Below are positions 34,941-43,419 of a DNA stretch of 64,000 bases, one piece after another. Each line of letters starts with the position of its first letter. The first letter of the stretch is position 1. The translations under genes were made by a program, and so were the position numbers. Location of the stretch: assembly GCF_009689005.1 (NCBI RefSeq), contig NZ_AP021879.1:4216001-4280000 (forward strand), written 5' to 3'. This stretch comes from Desulfosarcina ovata subsp. ovata. Its GTDB lineage: Bacteria > Desulfobacterota > Desulfobacteria > Desulfobacterales > Desulfosarcinaceae. A model generated the notes under the pieces. It made no database searches. It saw nothing but the letters and a program-made list of their open reading frames with translations, and was not told the origin of the DNA.

Positions 34941-35764
34941 AAATTGCATTCCAGGGAATACGCGGGGCATACAGTGAAATGGCCCTACACAGCCATTTCG
35001 GCAAGGATGTTGAATCGGTGGGCTGCGATGCCTTTGACGACGTGTTCGATGCGGTGAACAGTGGTGCGGTCACCTTTGGGCTGATTCCCGTGGAAAACAC
35101 CATTGCCGGCAGCGTGGTGGAAAATTACGATTTGCTTTTTGCCAACGAGGTGTTCGTCATTGCCGAGGTCTACCTGCCCATCCGGCACACCCTGCTTGCC
35201 AAGAAGGGGGCCCGGCTCGAGGATATTACCCAGGCCTTTTCCCATCCCCACGCCCTCAAGCAGTGCAAGGAGTTCCTCAAGTCCCAGAACATTAAGATGA
35301 TGCCCACCTATGACACGGCCGGGGCGGCCCAGGCAGTGGCCGAGGGAGATCGCGTGGATTGCGCCGCCATCGCCTCGGAACTGTGCGCCGAAATCTATGA
35401 TATGCAGATCCTGGCCAGCGACATCCAGTCCAACACCTCCAACACGACCCGTTTTTTTGTCATCGCCAAAAAAGAAAGCGTACCCGAGGACCTGGTCACC
35501 GGCAAAACCACGGTGGCCTTCAAGACCCGCCACTATCCCGGCGCGCTGTTGGATTGTTTAAAGATTTTCCAGAAGTACAAACTCAACCTGAGCAAACTGG
35601 AGTCCCGGCCGATACCGGAAAATCCGTGGGAATACGTCTTCTATGCCGCTTTCGAGGCCGGCATCGACCAGTCCGAGGTCAAGTCGGCCATCGGTGAGTT
35701 GACCCTGCACGCCGTTTTCGTCAAACTTCTGGGCAGCTACCCGAAAGCGGAAAAGTGCTGGTAA
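34937..35764 (+). CDS. Second prephenate dehydratase with ACT domain (monofunctional)
   Basis: The 275-residue protein lacks a mutase domain. The dehydratase part has IAFQGIRGAYSEMALHSHFG, IPVENTIAGSVVENYDLL and the TRF signature (NTTRFFVIAKK). The ACT domain follows (AFKTRHYPGALLDCLKIF, then LSKLESRPIPENPWEYVF). It makes phenylpyruvate from prephenate, or phenylalanine from arogenate. Having this and the fused pheA in one operon is unusual and suggests different substrates or different feedback control. The start overlaps tyrA by 4 bases. Confidence 0.92.
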   Translation: MKIAFQGIRGAYSEMALHSHFGKDVESVGCDAFDDVFDAVNSGAVTFGLIPVENTIAGSVVENYDLLFANEVFVIAEVYLPIRHTLLAKKGARLEDITQAFSHPHALKQCKEFLKSQNIKMMPTYDTAGAAQAVAEGDRVDCAAIASELCAEIYDMQILASDIQSNTSNTTRFFVIAKKESVPEDLVTGKTTVAFKTRHYPGALLDCLKIFQKYKLNLSKLESRPIPENPWEYVFYAAFEAGIDQSEVKSAIGELTLHAVFVKLLGSYPKAEKCW

Positions 35765-35874
35765 AACAACTCTCAATAGTTGACCTAATTTTCGTTTTCA
35801 AATAAAGGAAACTACTTAAACCTCAGTCCAAACGCCAACAACCGACTTTAAAAAAAGGAAAGAAAGGGGACCCC

Positions 35875-36198
35875 ATGGCAGACTATTACATTAATGTGTT
35901 TCTGGATGATACGAAAAAGGCCACCATTACCGATGCCGGTCTGGCAGACAAGATCGCGACCGTTGATGGGAAAGAGGCGATCCAGGTGGAAATGAGCAAG
36001 AAAGAGCAAAAAAAACTGGTCAAGGGCTTTGCGGATCTCACCTTCAATGACGCCAACGCCTGCGTTCTTCCTGAAGCAGCCGAAACGACACTGCTGGGTA
36101 TTATCGCCGACACGAAAACCCTGGACGTGATGAAGCTGGCCATCATGAAGCTGTACAACCCGCTCGCCGGAAAGGCACCTCGTTCCGCCCAGCGGTAG
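35875..36198 (+). CDS. Small protein of unknown function
   Basis: The 107-residue soluble protein begins MADYYINVFLDDTKKATITD, behind a purine-rich ribosome site (AAAGGGGACCCC). It has a short basic C-terminus. There are no membrane spans, signal peptide or motif I know. It is separated from the aro operon by about 110 bases and followed by its own terminator, so it is probably a single-gene transcript. Confidence 0.7.
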   Translation: MADYYINVFLDDTKKATITDAGLADKIATVDGKEAIQVEMSKKEQKKLVKGFADLTFNDANACVLPEAAETTLLGIIADTKTLDVMKLAIMKLYNPLAGKAPRSAQR

Positions 36199-36214
36199 CC
36201 GCCTAACCACCATC

Positions 36215-36260
36215 CGATCCGGCGCCCTGCCGTGAAACAGGCTGGGTGCCGGATCGTCTT
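36215..36260 (+). terminator. Intrinsic terminator after the 107-residue protein gene
   Basis: A stem of about 17 bp (cgatccggcgccctgcc with its near-perfect complement at 36240-36256) has a short loop and is followed by gtctttat. The T-run is modest. Confidence 0.7.
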
Positions 36261-36352
36261 TATGTTCACCAGAATTTTCGAATCTGGCGACCGTTGCTCC
36301 GGGTTATCCTTTCCCAGCCAAATCCGGCCCCAACGAACAGGAACCCATCGCC

Positions 36353-36931
36353 TTGGAACCCATCAACATTCTGCTGTTGGCCGTGGCCCTGGCCATGGAT
36401 GCCTTTGCCGTTTCCATTGCCACCGGTGTGGCCCTCAAGTCGGTCAGCCCGCGTCAGACCTTCCGCCTGGCCTGGCATTTCGGACTGTTTCAGGCCATGA
36501 TGCCGGTCATCGGCTGGAGCGCCGGTCTGACCGTGAGAAGCCGCATCGAGGCGTACGACCACTGGATTGCCTTTGCCCTGCTGGCCTTCGTGGCTCAGGG
36601 CATGCTGCGCTCGGCGTTCAAGGGCGATCATGGCGGGGAGGACGCCAAGGACCCCACCCGGGGCCTGACCATGGTGATGCTCTCCGTGGCCACCAGCATC
36701 GACGCCCTGGCCGTGGGGCTGAGCCTCTCCATGATCAATGTCTCCATCTGGACGCCGGCCCTGATTATCGGCGTGGTGGCCGGCGCCTTCACCACGGCGG
36801 GCATGCACCTGGGCAAGGTGATCGGCAGCGTGGCCATGCTGAGCCGGTGGGCCGAAATGACCGGCGGCATCGTCCTGCTGGCCATCGGGATCAATATCCT
36901 TCGGGAACACGGGGTATTAAACTTTTTTTAG
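36353..36931 (+). CDS. mntP: MntP-type manganese efflux pump
   Basis: The 192-residue inner-membrane protein has six spans and the duplicated family motif. The first copy is LLLAVALAMDAFAVSIATGV and the second is MLSVATSIDALAVGLSLSM, each with the conserved Asp. It exports Mn(II). The likely start is the TTG at 36353, ten bases after CAGGAA; no better ATG precedes the first motif. I looked for, and did not see, a yybP-ykoY manganese riboswitch upstream. Confidence 0.9.
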   Translation: MEPINILLLAVALAMDAFAVSIATGVALKSVSPRQTFRLAWHFGLFQAMMPVIGWSAGLTVRSRIEAYDHWIAFALLAFVAQGMLRSAFKGDHGGEDAKDPTRGLTMVMLSVATSIDALAVGLSLSMINVSIWTPALIIGVVAGAFTTAGMHLGKVIGSVAMLSRWAEMTGGIVLLAIGINILREHGVLNFF

Positions 36932-37036
36932 GAGTGCCCCGGCCCCCAACTATGGGCGAATGTGTCAAATGCCCAATTAAAAATGCCAAATGAAGGCATG
37001 CTGCCGATTTAAGGAAGGTCAAGGCTTCTCCGGAAT

Positions 37037-37064
37037 CTGTAGGAGCGGCCCATGGCCGCGATCT
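37037..37064. repeat. REP-like palindrome
   Basis: The sequence tgtaggagcggcccatggccg, continuing cgatc, resembles the widespread REP-type palindrome (GTAGGAGCGGC with GCCGCGA). It lies between convergent mntP and pyrC. Only one clear copy was seen in this window. Confidence 0.5.
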
Positions 37065-37121
37065 TTTGAATTGCCCCCCATCCTTCAATTGACATTTGGC
37101 CTTGGCCGCGAGCGAGCCCAG

Positions 37122-38456
37122 TTATCGATCAAACTCCAGCCGCTGTCCCGCCGGCAGCGGATCGATGGTTCCTTCCATGTAAGTCAGGTGGCCGGAAACA
37201 ACGGTGGCCACAACCGTCGATCGAAAGGTGCGGCCGGCAAAGGGGCTCCACCCGCAGCGGTAATGAACCGGCTGGTCATCCACCCGCGTGGGCCGGTTCA
37301 GGTCCACCAGCACCAGGTCGGCCCAGTACCCTTCCCTCAAATATCCGCGTTCTTGCACGTCGAACAGCCGGGCCGGCGCGTGGGCCGTACGTTCCACCAC
37401 CGTTTCCAGCGTCAGTACCCCGTCGTGGACATGCTCCAGCAGGCAGACCAGGGCGTGCTGCGCCAGGGGAAGGCCCGACGGCGCCTTGAGATAGGGCTGC
37501 TGCTTTTCCGCCAGGGTGTGCGGAGCGTGGTCCGTACCCACCACGTCAATAACGCCGTCCCGCAGGGCCGTCAGGAGGCCGCTTTGGTCCTGGGCCGTCT
37601 TGATGGCCGGGTTGCATTTGATCAGGGTTCCCTTGGCCGCGTAGTCCGCATCCGAGAAAAAGAGGTGGTGAACGCACACCTCGGCAGTAATGCGTTTTTC
37701 GTCCAGGGGCTGACCGGAAAAAAGTTCCAGTTCCTTTGCCGTGCTCAAATGCAGCACGTGCAGACGGGTGTTGCAACGCCGGGCCAGTTCGACGGCCTGC
37801 CGGCTGGACCGATAACAGGCCGCTTCACTGCGGATGGCCGGATGCAGGGAGACGGGGATATCCTTGCCATGGATCGCCTGATAGTGCCGGGTGGCCGCTT
37901 CGATGGTGGGACTGTGCTCGCAATGGGTGGCCACGATCACCGGACTGTGGGTAAAAATTTGCTCCAGGGCGTCGGGGTCGTCCACCAGCATGTTGCCGGT
38001 CGAGGCACCCATGAACACCTTGACCCCACAGGCCGATTTCGGATCGAGGCCTTTGATCACTTCGATGTTGTCGTTGGCGCCGCCCAGGTAGAAACTGTAG
38101 TTGGCAAACGAGCCCTGAGCGGCAATGCGGTGCTTCTCCTCCAGGCGTTCGATGGTGGTGGTCGAGGGCGAGGTGTTGGGCATCTCCATGTAACTGGTGA
38201 TCCCGCCGGCCACCGCGGCCTTAGATTCCGAGGCGATATCCCCCTTGTGGGTCAGTCCGGGTTGGCGGAAATGAACCTGGTCGTCGATCATTCCCGGCAG
38301 CAGCGCCCGCCCGTCGGCATCGATGATCCGGTCCACCCTTCTGCCGGACAGGTTCGTGGCCAGGGTATCGATACGGCCGCCTCGGATCAGTACATCTTGA
38401 AAAACCGATCGGCCTTCATTGACCGTCATGGCATTGGTAATCAGAATCGTCGTCAT
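37122..38456 (-). CDS. pyrC: Dihydroorotase (amidohydrolase family)
   Basis: The 444-residue protein has the amidohydrolase fold. Motifs are LPGMIDDQVHFRQPGLTHKG near residue 55, KVFMGASTGNML with the candidate carbamylated Lys, ATHCEHSP, LHVLHLSTA, and the catalytic DVVGTDHAPHTLAEK. It closes or opens the dihydroorotate ring in pyrimidine synthesis. The first metal motif reads DQVH rather than the usual DxHVH, so one His ligand is Gln. As I recall, a dihydroorotase subgroup has this change, so activity is not excluded. It stands alone, opposite mntP. Confidence 0.88.
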   Translation of the reverse strand: MTTILITNAMTVNEGRSVFQDVLIRGGRIDTLATNLSGRRVDRIIDADGRALLPGMIDDQVHFRQPGLTHKGDIASESKAAVAGGITSYMEMPNTSPSTTTIERLEEKHRIAAQGSFANYSFYLGGANDNIEVIKGLDPKSACGVKVFMGASTGNMLVDDPDALEQIFTHSPVIVATHCEHSPTIEAATRHYQAIHGKDIPVSLHPAIRSEAACYRSSRQAVELARRCNTRLHVLHLSTAKELELFSGQPLDEKRITAEVCVHHLFFSDADYAAKGTLIKCNPAIKTAQDQSGLLTALRDGVIDVVGTDHAPHTLAEKQQPYLKAPSGLPLAQHALVCLLEHVHDGVLTLETVVERTAHAPARLFDVQERGYLREGYWADLVLVDLNRPTRVDDQPVHYRCGWSPFAGRTFRSTVVATVVSGHLTYMEGTIDPLPAGQRLEFDR

Positions 38457-38589
38457 GGATGGCCTCCCCCGTATGGTCGACTGGGTCCGTTGTGGACCGC
38501 TTGGCGCACTTTATCGGTTGCCGGATGGCTTGTCCAGCCGGCGTTCCCCGATTTCTCTGAAACGGGTGATGGCCAGCGGTACACCCGCC

Positions 38590-38922
38590 GGCCGGCGGTT
38601 AAACCTCAGCGCAATCGCATGTAACTCAGGTTTATGTTTATCGAAATCGAAATCGGGATCGGGATCGAAATCGACGATGTATATTGGAATCACTGGTTGC
38701 CAAAAGGGCGATAGTTGGTTCCCGGTTTTCCAGTTTCCCATGGCGTCGATTATCATTGATCGCAAGTCGCCAAACATCCAGTCTGCTTGTCTACGTCCCA
38801 TTTCTTTTCGATTTCGATTTCGATAGCGATTTCGATTTGGATCATAGTAACGATCCGTACGTGATCGCCCTGTAAAGCACATCACATACCAAGGTTATAT
38901 GCGATGGCCGGCGGTTAAACCT
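38590..38922. repeat. Intergenic element with inverted ends and GAAATC hexamer arrays
   Basis: No convincing gene lies in the 550 bases between pyrC and the next gene. Inverted ends ATCGCATGTAAC (38614-38625) and GTTATATGCGAT (38894-38905) differ at one position. Inside are two opposing runs of GAAATC/GATTTC-like hexamers (38641-38674 and 38808-38840) able to pair. The 17-bp direct repeat GGCCGGCGGTTAAACCT flanks the element (38590-38606 and 38906-38922). It may be a MITE-like insertion with a large hairpin. Confidence 0.55.
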
Positions 38923-39009
38923 GTGGACACCGACCATGCCAAATGGTAAAGGTAACAAAGGGTTGATTCGCAAGGCCTCCTTTTTTCACCAGCGGACGGA
39001 AACGCGCGC

Positions 39010-41382
39010 GTGATATTCGACTTTTTTAAATACCAACCCCGTTTGCCCGGACTCAACGATTTCCCGTTGGCCGCCTATTCCACGGATTTTTCGCTGGACC
39101 GCCTGGTGTTGGGCGTCGACAATATTCGTTGCGATGTTCGCCTGAGTCCCACTTTCTGCAACACAACGGCCAAGCTGGCGGCACTGCTCATTGAACGCGA
39201 AACCGGGATCTGGACGCGTCCCGAGAAAGTGCGCCTCAGCGCCCTTGCCAAAGAGCAGGAGAATTTTCGCCATTTGTATGGCCAGATCATGACCGACGCG
39301 GTCAACAAAGCCCGGGCCGCAAAAGAAATGCAGGTCGATTTTCTCGCCCAGATCGCCATTCTCAGCATGCTCCATGAAGAGATCCGCAGGCAGTACGACC
39401 TGTTGATCAGCTATTGCAAAAACACCATTCGCAAAACCGATCTGGCGCACCAAGAGGACCCGAAACTGGGGCTCAAGCTCAAGGACGACCTGGCGCATGT
39501 GCTGGCGATCCGGGAACCGGTACAGCAGAAAGTGGGGCTCGAACTGTGCGACTATTTCAAAGAGATCCGCGAGACCGACATCCGTGAAATGCGCGAGGCG
39601 GTTTTCGGCCAGGACCTGCCTTTTCTCTTCGATCTGCTCAGCAATCCCATTGTCCACCGGGACAATCCGTTTAACGACTATTTTATGATCGAGGAGTATG
39701 ACCTCTGCCTGGGCCGCCGGGTGGACGACCCGGACCGTTACGAAGTGCTGCTCAGTGTGCTGCGCAGCATTTTCGCTTTTCTGGATATGGAGGAATCCGC
39801 CGCCGTCCATTGGTCGCTGGACCGGCGCCGCCGGGAAATCAGCGCCGCCGAGCTGCCGGAGGATAAAGAGGCCAGGAAATTCCAACTGCAAAAGATCGAC
39901 CAATGGATCCGGCACCCCGGCAACATCGACCTGCTGCTTAACCAGGATCTGACCAAAACACAGCTCAAAACCCTCAAGCGGGAGCAGGCGGACAAACAGA
40001 CCATAGGAAATCACCGCCTGCGCCTGAAGCATCAACGCCTGCTGACGGGCTATTTTTTCCAGCAGTTCTCCCGCACCGGTCTCATGGAGCGCATTACCGC
40101 CTCGTACGAAATGCAACCCATGTATCGGGACTATTGCCCGCCGCTGATTCCCCAGCAGGTGCTTCAGTATCTGATTGCCCCAAAAAGCCGCAAGCTGATC
40201 CGCAGCCGCCTCAAACGGCTTAAAAAACTGTATGGCAAAACCTTCCGCCTGTGGCCGCTCAACCGCAAGGTGGTCCAGATGGAGCGCATGGGAACCCGCC
40301 GCAAAAAGGCCTACCTGGTCCGCTTCCTGAGGGCTTTTTTCCGGTACCACCGGGATTATTGCTGTTTCAACGTTTATCGGCGGGCATCGGAACGCATCAA
40401 TCTGGTGACCGATAAAAAGATCCTGACGCTCTCCAAGGCCAACCGCACCCTTTACGAATTCCTGCTGCCCCATGAACAGGAGATGGGTGAGAAACCGATC
40501 ATCAACCATACCATCATCAAGGCCGACCTGCGCGGGTCGACGGATATCACTCACCAGATGAACGCCCGTGGCCTCAATCCGGCCTCCTATTTCAGCCTCA
40601 ATTTCTTCGATCCGATTACCGACATCCTTGCCGAGTACGATGCCCATAAGGTATTTATCGAGGGGGATGCCATCATTCTGGCCATTTTTGAGCGCGAAGA
40701 TACGCCCAGCGGCTGGTACAGCGTGGCCCGGGCCTGTGGCATGGCTCTCAACATGCTGATGATCATCAACCGATACAACAAGAAAAGCCAGGCCCATCAG
40801 CTGCCGATCCTGGAGCTGGGGATCGGGATCTGCCATCGGGCGGACTCTCCCACCTTCCTCTTCGATGGGGACAACCGGATCATGATTTCTCCGGCCATCA
40901 ACCTGGCCGACCGGCTCTCCGGCTGCCACAAGTCGGTCCGGCGCATTATCCGCAAAAACATCAGCCCCTTCAATCTTTTCGTTTTCCAGAGTGTCACGGA
41001 TGAGGAGATGAAGCAGACGGCCGACGATATCCTGCTGCGTTACAACATCAACGGTATCGAGCTGAACGAGGCCGGATTCCGCAAACTCTCCCAGGAGATT
41101 GACCTCAAGCCGTATTACGGCGACATCCCCGATCTGGGGCTGGAGAAAGTGCGCCTTTATACGGGCAAATTTCCCACCAAAACCGGACGTTACCAGCGCC
41201 TGGTATTGCGCGAGGCCGAGGTGCCGTCGGTTAATCCCAAAGATCTCAGCCAGCTTAACCTGACCCACCGCAAATACTATGAAGTGTGTACCAGTCCGAA
41301 CCTTTACAAACTCACCCAAAAAATTTTTGGCGGCAAGACGTCCACCCGGAAAAAAGACATCGCTGCGTCGGTGGCCCAATGA
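39010..41382 (+). CDS. Large protein with a class III nucleotide-cyclase-like domain
   Basis: The 790-residue protein starts at GTG 39010. The first roughly 480 residues are helical, charged and unrecognised (IFDFFKYQPRLPGLNDFPLA at the start). From about residue 498 a cyclase-like core is visible. It has HTIIKADLRGSTDITHQM with the first metal Asp, KVFIEGDAIILAIFE in place of the second metal loop, and ISPAINLADRLSGC in place of the AARL region. That favours a cAMP/cGMP-type cyclase or a degenerate homologue. There are no membrane spans. A long open frame on the opposite strand is a shadow. It stands alone between an intergenic repeat and an opposing OmpA-like gene. Confidence 0.7.
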   Translation: MIFDFFKYQPRLPGLNDFPLAAYSTDFSLDRLVLGVDNIRCDVRLSPTFCNTTAKLAALLIERETGIWTRPEKVRLSALAKEQENFRHLYGQIMTDAVNKARAAKEMQVDFLAQIAILSMLHEEIRRQYDLLISYCKNTIRKTDLAHQEDPKLGLKLKDDLAHVLAIREPVQQKVGLELCDYFKEIRETDIREMREAVFGQDLPFLFDLLSNPIVHRDNPFNDYFMIEEYDLCLGRRVDDPDRYEVLLSVLRSIFAFLDMEESAAVHWSLDRRRREISAAELPEDKEARKFQLQKIDQWIRHPGNIDLLLNQDLTKTQLKTLKREQADKQTIGNHRLRLKHQRLLTGYFFQQFSRTGLMERITASYEMQPMYRDYCPPLIPQQVLQYLIAPKSRKLIRSRLKRLKKLYGKTFRLWPLNRKVVQMERMGTRRKKAYLVRFLRAFFRYHRDYCCFNVYRRASERINLVTDKKILTLSKANRTLYEFLLPHEQEMGEKPIINHTIIKADLRGSTDITHQMNARGLNPASYFSLNFFDPITDILAEYDAHKVFIEGDAIILAIFEREDTPSGWYSVARACGMALNMLMIINRYNKKSQAHQLPILELGIGICHRADSPTFLFDGDNRIMISPAINLADRLSGCHKSVRRIIRKNISPFNLFVFQSVTDEEMKQTADDILLRYNINGIELNEAGFRKLSQEIDLKPYYGDIPDLGLEKVRLYTGKFPTKTGRYQRLVLREAEVPSVNPKDLSQLNLTHRKYYEVCTSPNLYKLTQKIFGGKTSTRKKDIAASVAQ

Positions 41383-41439
41383 CACCCGGCATGATTGTCG
41401 CGCACCCATAGCGGATCGCCTCCGCGATGGCTGAACCGA

Positions 41440-42996
41440 TCAAATGGGTTTTTCCTGGTGGATGATCAAAATATCAATCCGCCGGTTCATGGCCCGGCCG
41501 GCCGCGGTCTTGTTGGAGGCCAGCGGACGCTTGGCGCCGTATCCCACGGCGGTGATGCGGTCCGCCGGCAGGGTCTGGTTGTTGATCAGGTAGTCGCGAA
41601 CCGCATCGGCGCGCTTCTGGGAAAGCCGCATGTTGCCCTCGTCGGAACCGGTGGCGTCGGTATGGCCCTCAACGGTGACCCGGGGCGCTTCGAATGTGCG
41701 GATCGCCTTCTGGGCCTTTCCCAGGAGCGGATAGTTGGCCGGCATGATTTTGCTTTTGCCCACCGGAAATTGCATGGCTTTGAGGCGAATCACCACCTGA
41801 TTGTCTTGTTTGTAAACCTCGGCTTCATCGCTTTGAAAGTAATCCTGAACGGCCGCGTAGAGCTGGTTGAATTTCCTTTCCGCCGCCAGGCGCTGTTCGG
41901 CCGCCATGCGCTGCCGTGAAATGCGCTCTTTGGCCATCTGGTCCTCGCGACTTTTGCCCTCCAAAATGGCCAGTTGCATGTGCAGGGCATCGATCCTGGC
42001 CTGGCTCTCTTCCCTCAGGGTCTCCATCTCCGTCTGGAGGGTTTTGTTCTGTTCGGAGAGAAAGCCGCGATCATTTTTCAGTGCGGCCACCAGCCCCACG
42101 ATGTTGTCCAGCTGGGTTTGCAGATCCTGGTCGCGCATGTCCGAGGCGTCCAGTTCGGCGGTAATGCTGTGCAGATAGGTTTCCAGCAGCAGGGCGGTCT
42201 CTTCGGGTGCCATGGTTTTAAACCGCTTGGCCGCGTCGGTGACCGCCATGAGGCGATTGGCCTGAAAAAGGGCATTGGCGGCCTTGGTCCGAATTTCCGT
42301 CCTGGCATGCGGGTTGGCCGCGATAAAGGCATCGGCGGTGTTAAGGGACTGGATGGCCTGTTCGTAGGTCTGGGGGGCCATGCGGCGGGAACCGGCGGCC
42401 TTGGCCTGGGCGATGCGCGTGTGCACCGTCCCCAGGGTTTTTGCTTTGATGGCGCGGACTTCCAGCTGGCGATAGCCGTTGACGACCGCATCGCGGTTTT
42501 TCTCCACATACGGCAGATTGTCCCGTTCGATGGCCCGGGCCAGGTCCATAAAATCATCTTCCGCCTGGCGGTAGGCTTTCTCATATTGGGTCGCGCCGGC
42601 GTCTCCGGCCTTTTCGCGGGCCCCCAGAACATCCGCCAGGGTGGTTCGCGAAACCGTGGCCACCACTTCGGCCTTGCGCAAATGGGCCCTGGCAATGCGT
42701 ATGGCCTCTTCAACATTGGCGGCCGGCTGGCCTTTTTCGGACCGCTTCCGGGCATCGGCAAAGGCCCGGGCCGCCTTTTCGAACCAGCCCGGTGAAAGCA
42801 GGTCCAGGTGGGCGTTGCGGGCGGCCGCCATGTCGGCTGCCAGTTGATTGAGGGCTTCGCCTGCGTTTTGCATTGTTGCCATGGTCGCTCCGCTGTTGGC
42901 GGCGGGGCCGGGCATCGGTGACTGAACGCATCCGGTAATGGCCGCGCAAACCAGCAATCCGGCGCTCCACCGGAAGATCCATCCGTGATCGTTCAT
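41440..42996 (-). CDS. OmpA-family lipoprotein with DUF4398-like and coiled-coil regions
   Basis: The ATG at 42996 follows GGAGGAGAA; seven upstream codons in frame are excluded. The 518-residue precursor has a lipobox (LLVCAAITGC, Cys near residue 23). A helical middle with tandem-like segments follows (AHLDLLSPGWFEKAARAFAD). A coiled coil lies near 330-400 (RISRQRMAAEQRLAAERKFN). The C-terminal OmpA peptidoglycan-binding domain has VEGHTDATGSDEGNMRLSQK and RADAVRDYLI. It probably tethers the outer membrane to the cell wall. The gene is monocistronic. Confidence 0.9.
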   Translation of the reverse strand: MNDHGWIFRWSAGLLVCAAITGCVQSPMPGPAANSGATMATMQNAGEALNQLAADMAAARNAHLDLLSPGWFEKAARAFADARKRSEKGQPAANVEEAIRIARAHLRKAEVVATVSRTTLADVLGAREKAGDAGATQYEKAYRQAEDDFMDLARAIERDNLPYVEKNRDAVVNGYRQLEVRAIKAKTLGTVHTRIAQAKAAGSRRMAPQTYEQAIQSLNTADAFIAANPHARTEIRTKAANALFQANRLMAVTDAAKRFKTMAPEETALLLETYLHSITAELDASDMRDQDLQTQLDNIVGLVAALKNDRGFLSEQNKTLQTEMETLREESQARIDALHMQLAILEGKSREDQMAKERISRQRMAAEQRLAAERKFNQLYAAVQDYFQSDEAEVYKQDNQVVIRLKAMQFPVGKSKIMPANYPLLGKAQKAIRTFEAPRVTVEGHTDATGSDEGNMRLSQKRADAVRDYLINNQTLPADRITAVGYGAKRPLASNKTAAGRAMNRRIDILIIHQEKPI

Positions 42997-43229
42997 CGAT
43001 TCTCCTCCATCTCTCATTTTTCAATGTATTCAAAGACTAGGTTATCGGTAAACAAAACCTTTCGTCAATTCCTATTACCGGGTGGGTTCCCGGCGGCGGT
43101 CCGGCATTTTTGAGGAAATCCACTTGCTATTTGCCGGCGCTTGCATTAGGTTGGCGGCAAATTCCGGTCCCGGGAAATGAGAAAAGATCGATTCCGGGCC
43201 CCAGGAAACCCACACCAAAGGAACGTTTT

Positions 43230-43358
43230 ATGGATGACGCAGGACCTGGCAGTAGTCACACCGCTACGCTGAACACCCAATTTGCCGGCTCCCGAAACGG
43301 GGTTGCCCGGCCCCATGCATTGAACGCCCCCCTGTTGACCGCATTTTTCATGCGTTGA
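43230..43358 (+). CDS. Possible upstream ORF controlling mgtE
   Basis: A 42-codon ORF has AAAGGA seven bases before its ATG. It starts MDDAGPGSSHTATLNTQF and has several Pro codons. It ends six bases before a hairpin that hides the mgtE ribosome site (GGCGCCT 43364-43370 with AGGCGCC 43411-43417). Apart from this ORF the 400-base stretch between the OmpA-like gene and mgtE has no gene that I can support. The ORF may be translated only as a control device; coding evidence is weak. Confidence 0.4.
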   Translation: MDDAGPGSSHTATLNTQFAGSRNGVARPHALNAPLLTAFFMR

Positions 43359-43363
43359 TTCCA

Positions 43364-43417
43364 GGCGCCTGATGTCATGCCGGCCGGATGCCGGTTGCAT
43401 GATCTGAAGGAGGCGCC
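43364..43417 (+). promoter_or_regulatory. Hairpin covering the mgtE Shine-Dalgarno
   Basis: GGCGCCT pairs with AGGCGCC, which overlaps the ribosome site AAGGAGG (43407-43413) and the spacer to the ATG. An inner hairpin, CATGCCGG with CCGG and GCATG, closes the loop. A ribosome finishing the upstream ORF at 43358 would disturb this stem. Translational control of mgtE is an inference. Confidence 0.45.
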
Positions 43418-43419
43418 CC

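Noticed and set aside
36199..36352. Manganese (yybP-ykoY) riboswitch before mntP
   Set aside because: Only the terminator of the preceding gene is visible; the conserved loops are missing.
38511..38885. 124-residue minus-strand frame with Asn/Arg and Asp/Phe/Pro runs
   Set aside because: Its low-complexity runs are the hexamer arrays of a probable repeat element.
38986..41409. 807-residue open frame on the minus strand
   Set aside because: It lies antisense to the cyclase-like gene, whose frame has recognisable ADLRGST and EGDA motifs. High GC produces long shadow frames here.
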